NCBI GenBank assembly: GCA_029817715.1
Contig: JARUPY010000607.1
Coordinates: 5,518,001-5,582,000, forward strand
Length of the DNA stretch: 64,000 nucleotides
Reading direction: 5' to 3'
Source: Melastoma dodecandrum
Lineage: Eukaryota; Streptophyta; Magnoliopsida; Myrtales; Melastomataceae
The notes below the pieces were generated by a model, which was not told where the DNA came from, made no database searches, and saw nothing but the letters and a program-made list of their open reading frames with translations. Made by a program: the position numbers and the translations under genes. Shown one piece after another: positions 51,086 to 61,593 of the stretch (its first letter is position 1; each line of letters begins with the position of its first letter).

Positions 51086-51571
51086 TCAAACGATGAAGCC
51101 AAGGAATTTGCCCGAAGTGACCCCAAATGCACACTTCATGGGATTCATCTTCAGTTGATATTTACGCAGTCTGTCAAATACTTTTCTCAAGTCATCAATA
51201 TGATCATGCCTTCGTTTTGACTTGACAACCACATCATCCACGTAACACTCTACGTTTTTATGTAGCATATCATCAAAGATGCGTTGCATTGCTCTTTGAT
51301 AAGTTGCTCCTATATTCTTCAACCCAAAAGGCATCACCTTATAATAGTATATTCCTTTTAGTGTACAAAATACTGTCATTTCTTCATCCTTCGAATCCAT
51401 TCGAATTTGCTTATATCCCGACGATCCATCCATAAAATTGAGGGCTTCAAAGCCAGTGGTAGCATCTACCATTATCTCGGTGATCGGAAGAGGAAAATCA
51501 TCCTTGGGACATGCATTGTTGAGGTCGCGGGAAAACGCGAAGTTGAACGTTCTTTTTCTTGACGGGTACAA
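51086..51571 (-). pseudogene. Tat-type reverse transcriptase core
   Basis: 161 codons: DLNNACPKDDFPLP, FMDGSSGYKQIRM, MPFGLKNIGATYQRAM, YVDDVVVKS (catalytic) and KMNPMKCAFGV. Both ends are cut by stops. The missing C-terminal part continues in other frames to about 50690. Confidence 0.9.
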
Positions 51572-51755
51572 TATTTGCGATCCATGTTGGGTACTTCACC
51601 CCCCGAATAAATCCAGTTTCGATAAGCTTGTCGACTTCGGCTTTATGGGACGAACACCATGCTTTACAGCTAACTTATGAACTGCTATCTTTGGATTAAG
51701 GCCGGACATTTCTTTATAGATCCATGTGAATATATCTTTGTATTCCTTCAACAGT

Positions 51756-53376
51756 TTACAACTCCTCTTCTTCAGGGGTTAAATTTGCGCTGATGAATGT
51801 AGGGCGGGGATCCCCTTCCTTCCCAAGATCGACTTCTTTCAATTCGTCAATAGTAGACTTCTTCCCGTCATCTAATACTTCAGGAGCATCTTCCACATCA
51901 TCTTCTTTGTTAGCTGCGTCTTCATTGGCCTCTAAAATCGTGACATGATAAGAAATGACATCATCTTCAACGTTGTCCTGAGATAACTCCTCATTGTCAT
52001 TTGTCGTTATCCACGTCTTCGAGGTCATTTTCAACACTTCTCCCATAGTCACCTCCACAACGGTCTGACGCTTCATCCGGGAAGGAATTTTGCTACGGAA
52101 ATCATTCGTTTTTTCAATTATGACTGGGACTTCTTTCCGGCGGTCCACTCTTTTCCACCCATTCGACTTCTTGGAGCTTGGCCTAACCTCAGTCGTGCAG
52201 GTCTCCGAGCATCAGTATTTCCTTCTAGAGCACCAAGTCTATCAAATACCGACTTTCGTTCGGGCGGGGCTCCAAGTCGATGGAATACTGAAGTTCTCGC
52301 AGGTACCTTGGTGGTTTCATCTTTGGCCTCGATGTATTGGGTTGAGGCGTGTTTCACTGGGCAATAGTCGGGCTTAGGAATAACATACCCAAGACCCAAT
52401 TTTGACTTTTGTCCATCACCTTCTGGATTAACTTTTTTTTAGGCGTCACCGAGCCTCTTTAAGTCCTCAGTGTAGCCTACTGTAGAAAGTATCTGAAAGC
52501 ATTTGGATCAAACCCATTGGTGCGCTTATCGGGCAATAAATCCGGATAGAGAATTACCCCCTGCTTTGGTCGAACAAAACCTTTTAGCGATGCGTTCGTT
52601 GGGCCCACTATTGAGAGCTTTGTCACTAGCCATTTGAGTTCTTTAGACAATATCACTTTTGAACTATCATCACTTACAAAAGGTGGTTCTCTTGCTTCCC
52701 TGAATGCTCTGGGGATGTAACGCAAAATTGGTATGCCCTACTTCGTTGCATCTTTTGCCTATGTATTTTCAGGCATAAGATCATCTGAAGATTTCTCTTG
52801 TTGTAGGGATGGTACATCTGCGCTTGACTCTTTTGAGATACTCTCCACACCAGGCCTTAAATTTGACTCCTCCACATCTACACTCTTGTTTATATAAAAC
52901 TTTGCATCGGCAAAGTATGACTCCGCTTTTGCAAAGGGCTTAGTATCCGCCCATACTATACATGGCAATCCATCCTTAATAAACTTGAAGTATTAATGAA
53001 GAGTTGATGCAACGACTCCATATGCGTGCATCCATGGACGACCTAACAACATATTATTGGTCGTCCTTGAATCGATAACATAGAATGTCGTGCAAGATTC
53101 CATGTCACCTATCGTGAGAGAAAGGCAAATTTTTCCAAAGGCTCGTTCCCCGCCTTAGTTAAATCCTTGAATTATCAGCCGACTACTTGAGAGATCATCC
53201 ACTCCCAAGCCAATATCCTTCAATGCTTTTGATGAAATGATATTGATTGCTGAACCTAGGTCAATCAGGATGCGATTAACCTTTGTGCCACATGTATATC
53301 CGGACACAAATAAAGGTCGATTGTGGGACTTATGACCCACAAGAAGATCTTCATCGAAAACGTGATAATTGAACAA
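51756..53376 (-). pseudogene. Tat-type protease and linker region
   Basis: Minus-strand frames 53376-53155 hold an aspartic protease relic: RILIDLGSAINIISSKAL, where the usual active site is D(S/T/D)G and here reads DLG. The frames after it (52968-51756) are low-conservation linker typical of Tat elements. Several stops are present. Confidence 0.7.
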
Positions 53377-53551
53377 TTCTCCTGTACGTTTTCAACTGAC
53401 ATCACATTAGAGCTTTCTAGGATGCCAACTATTGGATTGGGCTGCTCTTTATACGTGTCAATATGGTGACAACTTCTGGACAAAGTCTTAAACCTTTGAA
53501 ATTTTTCAGGGAAGAGATTCCGCACCGTGATTGGAGACGGTTTTTTCAGGG

Positions 53552-55482
53552 TTACTCAACATCAGGGGTTCGCTTGTCTACAACCTCCTTGAAGTTTGCT
53601 TTTTTATGTCCTCTTCTAGAGATTTTTGTCCGAATAAGAGGTTTCTTCTCTTGGGGCTTCAAGTTCTTTCTTCGGTTCCTTCTATGCGTCACCAAATTCC
53701 AACCTTCTTCAGCATGAACCTCCTCATGGTCAATTGCACAGCTTGACATCTTAACATCGTGACTATCATCTAGTATCACTTTCAGATGCTGGAAAGCAAC
53801 CATCTCATTAGGGCTAAACGACCCGAAGATGATAATGGAGGCGTTGAAACTTGCTATATCCACCAAGTTTGAAGAAACCATCGAGTCCTAGTCAATCTTG
53901 TTCTCTCGTGCCATCTCCATAATTTTCTCCTTGAACACGAAACATTTCTGAACAGGATGACCTAGAACACGGTGATACTTGCAAAAGTTTGGTTCCCTCG
54001 CTCGACTCGCTTGTTGTGGGCGTTTTGATGGAGGGAGTTCAATCATCTTAACAGATAAAATAAAGTTAAATATATCTGCAACATCTGAATCCGGGAAAGG
54101 ATATTGCTTATTCTGCCTTTTCTTCAAAGTTGGTCATCTAGGGTGTTGCTGTAATAGGAATGGAAGCGCTAGATTGACCATTCTCCTTTGGTTTCTAGAC
54201 TTTGATGGGAACAACCTCGGTGGCCATCACTTGCTTCTTGTTATCCTTGAAGGCAGGCTTGTCCCCAGTTCTACTAAACCTCCCGTTCCCTTGGATGGCT
54301 CGGGTACCGGGAGATCTCCCACACCAACTCCTACCATATCATGCGCTCTTATGGCCAGTTCCTCAAAAGATCGAGGTTTGATACCTTACAAAATGTAGCG
54401 AATCCTCCAGAGGATTCCTTAAATGCACATACCTATCGACGTCGCTTCAGACAAGCAATCTCTACAGTTCAGGCTTAGGTTTCTCCATCGTTGTATATAA
54501 TCAACGACGGGCTCACCTTCCCATTGACGGGTGTTAGTAAGCTCGATCATGCTCACCACACACCATGTGTTATAAAAGCGGTTCAAGAATTCCCTTTCCA
54601 ACTGTATTCCTCTTCAAGGAGCGGACGAACTATTTGACCATCAAGTCTCCATCTGTACCAGCATTTTTGCAAGTCTCGAAAAAATGAGCCATATGTTGCT
54701 TTGGATTCCCCTTCCCATCAAATTGTTGGAAGTACGGGGTCTGACAACCCATTGGCATGCTCAAGCTTTCGATTCTTTGGCTGTATGGCTGATAGTACGC
54801 CAAAGATGTTGCAGATTTTCCCTCAAGCTCATCCTTCAGGGCCTCTTGTACTAGTTCTTTCATCGCTCTAGTTGAGATTGGAGTATCAACAGAGGCAGAT
54901 ACATCTTTTGGTGAATTATCCACATTTAGCACATTCTTGCCTTTTTCCTTGCGTACATGAGAACCTCCTTCATTAGATGTTCCTCCAGACTCTTTATTCT
55001 TGAGCCTGCTTATGCCATGCTCAAGTTGTTGATCCCTATCCTTCATGGATTTCGTCATCGCCTCTACTGCTTTGGCGAGAGATGCAACTTAGCATTCCAA
55101 TGATGGGGTGTCAGCCATCATAACTGTCATAACTTCATCTAACTTCTCAGCTAGATCAACCTCACTAGCATTTCTAGAAAGATTTGGTGAAGAGACTTCT
55201 AATGAGCTATTATGAAAACTCAACAGGGGAACTGGCGACATAATGCCTTTACTCAATGGCATCGTTTCGGCAACCTCCTTGCAGAATGGAGATGACTTTG
55301 GAGAAATAGATCGAAAGCTCCTCCATTTTCTTACGTGTTTTAGCCTTTGATTCAGCAAAGCTCCATTTTGGAGTGCAATCTGATGAATATTCCCCAAGAG
55401 GGGATACACTTGATGAGTTTGTTGCAGAAGCTACCCAGAGGAGTTGGTGATATGGCACCCTTGCTAAAAAGGTTTCTTTCAA
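53552..55482 (-). pseudogene. Tat-type gag fragments
   Basis: Frames at 55482-54630 include YFQQFDGKGNPKQHMAHFFETC, the capsid (Retrotrans_gag) entry. 54601-54419 holds EREFLNRFYNT and QWEGEPVVDYIQRWRNLSLNC. 54127-53888 holds FCKYHRVLGHPVQKCFVFKE, the short Cys/His motif used by this group. All are in separate frames. Confidence 0.85.
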
Positions 55483-55760
55483 TAACCTCTTTTTATGGTG
55501 GAGGTGACTTAGGAGAGATGGATCTTAGAATCTCCTCCGTCTCCTATATATACATATATATATAAGCCATCGATCTAGTCTTTGTGAAGTTTCGGGAACC
55601 AGGCAATGAAGAGCTTTCAAACGAGTGAGAAGGAAAACCAACTAGCTGATTATTCACAGCATCGATGGAGTTGTTCAGCATGATCATCTTTGAAGCCATC
55701 TGGATACTTGGACATAAAGAGATGAGAGGTAGGATGGTCCCACTGGGCGTGCCAGAAATT

Positions 55761-56639
55761 TGTGAGCGCAAAAAATCTCACGGTCCGTATATAGTCCTGA
55801 AACGGCGTGCAAATTGTCGTATTGAAAATATAGCGAGTTCAATCTCTAGTCACGGATGAAGCATATGAGTCCCCTGATTCTATACTTGCAAGATATCTGA
55901 AATGTGGAAGGGCTGATGCTCTGGTGAATATCCGCATGAGCTTCAGGGAGATATGTGATGAAGGCGCTGGGGCTATAGAAGCTTGATTCGGCGGGTCTTC
56001 AGGAGTGGCGAAGAAGCTTGATCTAAAGAGTCTTCTGGATATGGGCGAAGAACACCAAGGCTGCTGAAGCTTAATCTGGAGGGTCTTCTGAAGATGGGCG
56101 AAGAACACCGGGGCTGTTGTAGAAGCTTGATCTGGAGTCTTTTGGATATGACTGAAGAACACCAAGCCTGTAGAAGCTTGATCTAGCAGAACTTCATCGT
56201 CGATCTGGTGAGGAAAAAATGCTCGAGAACTTCACTATCGATTGAGCTCCTCACTCTTGAAGTTATTCCCCAGTAAGGGGGAAGATATTCCATTTATATA
56301 GGAGTTGAAGGACACTTGGGTGCTTTCTCTTTCCGATGTGGGACAAATTACCCATGGGCTTAAGCCATAACAAGCCAGCAATTGGATTGGGCTGGAGTAT
56401 GGGTCAGACTATTAATGAAGCGACATATGGGCTAAGCCCAGTTTATCTTATAATTGGGTTGAGCTTGAATTGGACTAGCATATGGGTTAAGCCATAATTA
56501 TAAAACCCAATATATAAGTGGATCTTGAATTTATGTAATCACAATATTTTTCCCTTATATATAATATATTGATCGATATAACATATAGTTTTGGACCAAA
56601 TGACATTATTTTGACATTAATAAAATTTTAATGTCTACA
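55761..56639 (-). repeat. 5' LTR of the Tat-type element
   Basis: 879 bp, starting TGTAGACATTAAA and ending GCGCTCACA on the minus strand, directly before the primer site. Its only partner in the window is the opposite-strand copy at 46527-47342. Confidence 0.85.
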
Positions 56640-57237
56640 GGTACGTCTTCGTACCCTTCTCGTTATTTCCGCAAATGGCCATAGTATTCGCTGCCTTTCT
56701 TCATATTGTGTGTGCGGTTGTTGTGACTGTTGAGGCTGGAATGGGATGGCCGAACCCCAGAATGAGGAGGGAAGGTATCTCAGGTGATGCATGGTGATGG
56801 TTGAAAGTGCTTGTTTGAATGGTGTTGTATGTATATCTCATTAATTGAAGGAAATTTTGGATCGTTAAAGATGGTTGTATCACAGCTGGTATGAGGTTGG
56901 AAATTTAAAGAAGAAAAGGATTAAGGATGAGGTGTTGACTCGGAGGAGAGTGACGCACCCTAAGAGTACCCATGAGGTGGTGTTTGGAGGAACAAGAGCG
57001 TTTAAGCTCGAAATCGAGCAATGGCAAAGCCTGGATGCACGGAGACAGTGATTGCCGGATAAAGTGGATTCCTCTGCATGTTTCATGAATGACAAAAAGG
57101 TGGGGAAGGAGGTTGGAAAGTTTACCACCACAAAGTGGTGCATGGTCAGATGATATAACCGGAAAGGAAAGGAAGGCGAGTGAGGAATTGTTGTCTACAG
57201 GGCTGTCTCGTGAAGCCCGATTACGAGTGATTTAGGT
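55820..57237 (-). repeat. Right arm of the large inverted repeat
   Basis: Reverse-complement partner of 45930-47342, made of LTR sequence (to 56639) and the shared flank (56640-57237). The arms enclose about 8.5 kb. Confidence 0.85.
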
Positions 57238-57428
57238 ACAAATTTAATCCTCGGAATAAGATGAAAAGTGAGCTTAGGAGGCTAGGTAATCACGCCGGGA
57301 AGCATGCCCAAGTGTAGGTACGGAAAGAATTCCTGAGGTTAATGGGGTTCAGATTGAATGATCCGAAATTATAAGGTGTATCGTGGTTAAAACATTATTA
57401 AGCACGGAGTTGATTTTGGAAAATAGTA

Positions 57429-57771
57429 CAGATGAAACGTGGTATTCTCGGAATGAGATGCGATCACTTGGAGTGTGCTTAATAATGTGTGAGAATCATG
57501 AATTAAGACTCTGTTGAGAGCTACTAGTGATGTCACTCGGTGGGACTACGAATTCTTATGGGTGTGATAGTTGTACGTAGTTATTTAACTAATGTAGTTG
57601 TGTGTTGTATGACAAGCTTTTAGGGAACTAGAATGATTATTCATTCCTATTAGCTTGGAGGAAACTCTTCTAATTTCGGCTTAACCGGTTGTGACGAATA
57701 TTGTAAGTTATACCCACTTATTAAGTGAATTTTCTTATTGTTTTTTAAAATGAGAATTTGTAGGACCTTTC
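57429..57771 (+). repeat. Direct repeat, copy 2
   Basis: Same-strand partner of 48795-49159. Confidence 0.85.
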
Positions 57772-60700
57772 TTGTGACCACACACACTTTTATTATTACA
57801 TTAACATCCATGCATTACTCCCTACTTGTGGGCATATTTCCGTTCATCATAAATATTAGAAAATCATAAAAATTTGGATCACACGTATACCTTGGTGAAT
57901 CTAGAGTAAACATCTGAAAAATTTACTCTTCAAAGAAGCCGTATGATATAAACAAAGCACTACTGTTCTGTATGTCTCAAAATACAAGAAATCTCGCGAG
58001 AACTTTATGACATCATACAAGACGTAGAAAATTCAACATAACCGTCATGCTCAATATTGACACCAGATTTTGAGACTTTTAACCAAATGTGCATAGTAAA
58101 CTTGACGTTCATTGATAACAGAATATTACACATGTACAAAGCATGTGTCCAATATTGTAATTGATCTTATACGATAAAGTAATCGTGAAGAATATTCATA
58201 CTGTCAACTCCCTTTGGGCGGAGAATCCTTCCCATAAGGATCATGAAAATAATACTTGAATTATTGTACATGTGAAATGTCATGTGCATTATACTAAAAG
58301 CACCCCTAAGGAAGTTAAAACTTTCCCTAAAACGTTGAGGTGATCGATTGAAACTATCCTCATAATTGAATAACTTCACCTTCAAATTAGACATTTAACC
58401 AATTTGCATTTATTAGCCTTCATTTAAAACAAAATCCACTCAATTCATAAATTTCCCGCAGTGTATACAGCGTAACTCGAATTCCCAACTGCGGAAGGCT
58501 TCACAAGGACTTACTAAAAGGTCCATCTGAGTATATTCATGCATCTTAGAGAGAACATTATTTTAGCATATACTAAATATCAATTAGCAATATACATGTC
58601 ACATCCAATACAAGAATAAGGTTCATTGATCCAGGCGATCAGTTCGTAAACATGACTAAGTTGACTTAATTTTATAACACTCATTAAAGATATTATTCTT
58701 TCTCATAAAAAATACCACAATAACCAAGAAGCAAAGATATTCGAGCTTAGAGACAACTTAGGAAAAAATTATTCTTTGACTAGACCTCACCGGAGCACAA
58801 AAATTTAATTCACTTATTTCCTTTTGAGAAAACAAAATTCTTGGATAATTCAAATCTTGGACCCATCTTTTCAATTCTTTAGAATGCAACTCCAAATTCA
58901 TGGCAAGGTGCACCCTAGCTTCAATCTTTGCGATGTGGAGTGGCTTCAAAATTAGCGAAACACAACAAGACTAAGAATGAGAATTTTGGGATTCAGACAA
59001 AAAAAAAGGAAGAAATTGAGGAAACAATCACGAATGCAACAACCCATCAATATCTATGAACCCTATACAAAAAATTGCCCGAACTGACCCTAATTATAAG
59101 GCGTATAACCTTTTATTACGATGATCAACAACATCCTGTCGAATCTTGAAAACCCGAATTCCAAAAACCAGTTCATCTCTCCTATTATCTTTTACAGCTG
59201 CTCTCATTGAAAGAGGCGTAAACAAAGTGACAATCGAAAAGCATAACCGTCCGACCTATACTAGAAACCTAATATATGGTTTCCCTTTTAAGAAACTGAC
59301 CTTTTAATTAAATAAATGTTCGAAGGTCAGGGGATGTGACATAATTAACCTTAATCCATATGGTCGTGACCAGATGTTATATAAATAGCCTACACCCAGT
59401 CGTAAGCCACATCAAATAAACGAGATATGTATATCATTAATTACTTTAGCGATTACAATGCTTTAGCGAAATTTCATGCACGTTATAACCCATTTTATAA
59501 ATTGAACTTTAATAAAATAAAAGGTAAAATAAAAATGTACTATTAATAAAAGCACAAATAAAAAAATTCCAACACGGTAGACTAACCAACAAAATGAAAA
59601 ATACAAACATGCAGCGCAACCAATGGATCATGTCACGTCGCAGGATGCAACTTGGATGTAAAAGTCACAAGGTAGGAACAATGCTTGAAGCAAACTCAGC
59701 AAGGAAGGCCATCACGAAGAAGACAACCAACGCCATTGTCGATCTCTCCAGAAAATCGACGAATGTTTCCGTTTCTGGTTTCACTCGGTTGTCGTTGTTT
59801 TTTAAAGCTGGAAAATGCAAAAGCTTGCAGAAAAGAGGTAAACCACCCGCCAAATTCTAGGCTCCAAATGATGGGAACAACATGGCCATTGAAATTATCG
59901 GACCAAGGAAATCTTGCCTGAAACATTGTGTCGGATAACCTTATTTTGGGATGCATTAATATATGTGGGAATAGTAAGGTTTGGGTACAATGATATTGGT
60001 TGTTGTTTTTATTGAATTAAGCATGAGTTGGATAAATTACTCGAAAAATCAATTCATATTTTATTTTTTACTTAACTAATGATAGCATACCATAAAGAGT
60101 AAGTAAAACTTTCTTTCTCGAGTATTTAAAAATTAAAACATTCATTTGTATGCTTGGTTTGTTCCTTTCTCAACTTCTTTGTTACAACTTTCTATTCACT
60201 CGTGTGGGATCCGGTTGGTCCGACCAATCTCCGTCCGGCTGTTACTCAGTAATAATTCTGCTAGATTTTTACTGCCGAAGATATTTTAAATTTATCGATA
60301 GGATTCCAATGAGAGTATACTATACCTATCCAAAGTGAGAAAGAAAGAATTCCAAGAGCATTTGAGATGATATATATGTAATATTTTTCTTTAATAATAA
60401 AAAATGAAAGGGATATGACCTTCTCTTCAAAAATAAAACGCCTCGAATTCGAACCAACTTTTTATTTTATCATTATTTTAGTTTGTTGTATAATTTTGTA
60501 TCCAACTTTTGCTTTAATATTGATTTTGTTAATATTGAATTTTTTATAGCGAAAGTCAAACAAGACCTTAATATAGTGTGACATGTGTCTTATAATAGTG
60601 AAGTTCCAACCCATCATTCCTTCGTCTCATAATCCATTTCACCCGTAGCAGTAACCTCCCAATCGAGTAATCATTCGATATTCATCAATTGTTTGTATTT

Positions 60701-61100
60701 TTGACAGCATCAACAATTATCATCCAGCTTCGGCTTCTAACTCACTAAATCTGAATATCAAAATTTTAAAATAAAATAATATATAAGAGGTTAAATTTTT
60801 TTTAATTTTTTTTCCTTTTTTAGTCAATAAAAGAAAAATGTGTATTAAGCGTGTTTGGCTTTCGCGCAACAAAAATTTAAGAATGAAAACAACCAAAATA
60901 TAATAAAATTTGATGAAAAAATTATGTAACAAATTAAATTAATAAAAAAACAAAAAATTAGCTCCAAGTTAAAGTCATTATAGATATTTTATCAAAATAA
61001 AACAACTAAATTTAAGGTTTGGCAGAAGAGCGGGAGGAAACTCATCACCCCTGGGTTTGAAAAGGGAAGGGAAAGAAGGAAGGAAAGAGTTTTGTTTTTC
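57772..61100. other. AT-rich intergenic DNA
   Basis: No recognisable gene. Overlapping 60-90 codon frames at 59594-59956 on both strands have no domain I know and no supported splice context. Long A/T-rich stretches occupy 58400-59600 and 60350-61000. Confidence 0.5.
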
Positions 61101-61107
61101 TTGGATT

Positions 61108-61152
61108 GGGGAGAGAGAGAGACAGAAAGAGAGAGAGGGAGGGAGACAGGGG
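61108..61152 (+). promoter_or_regulatory. GA-rich tract upstream of PMIR1
   Basis: An interrupted run of gagaga/gggaggga units about 450 bases before the ATG. GA repeats in plant promoters or leaders are known binding sites of BPC (GAGA-binding) proteins; use here is inferred. Confidence 0.45.
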
Positions 61153-61593
61153 ATGCTTGCCTTCCCCTCCCGACCAACAAAACTAGATTTCTGCTCTGTC
61201 TCTTAGTCTCTATCTCCTCTTCTTCTTTCCTTCCCTGTAAGAAACCGTTATTTGGTTTGTTGGCTCGTTTCCTTCTTCCCTTTTAATGTTTTTTTTTTGT
61301 TGATATTTTTGGGTGGGAGAAAGCCGAAATAGAGGGAGCACCAGTTCCTGGGATTTGTTGATCGACGATATTCGGCTCATGCCCAGGAAACCCAAAAATT
61401 TTCACCTTGGATCGCGGGGTCGTTTTCTGTGTGTGTAGGGATTTTTGGCCTGGGGGTTATTCCATTGGAGTTTGCTGTCCTCGACACGAGGTTTGATGTT
61501 GTTTTCATAGGTTTGTGACGTCTTCAGCTGTTGGCTTTTGGTTGATTGGGTTTTCCGTGAGGGTTCCCCGGTTTCTCCATCTGGGTGGAGAGG

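Larger units (their letters stand above)
49750..55760 (-). mobile_element. Degenerate Tat-type Ty3/gypsy element (internal region)
   Basis: On the minus strand after the LTR at 56639-55761 come a primer site (tggcacgcccagtgggacc, starting at 55755), gag, protease, RT, RNase H and a second, archaeal-type RNase H, a combination typical of the Tat/Ogre group. The integrase is lost: the sequence stops at 49750, just as its zinc-binding region would begin. Many stops and frameshifts break every domain. Confidence 0.85.

Noticed and set aside
59594..59956. Overlapping 78-88 codon frames on both strands
   Set aside because: No recognisable domain, no leader or splice support; left as unassigned intergenic DNA.
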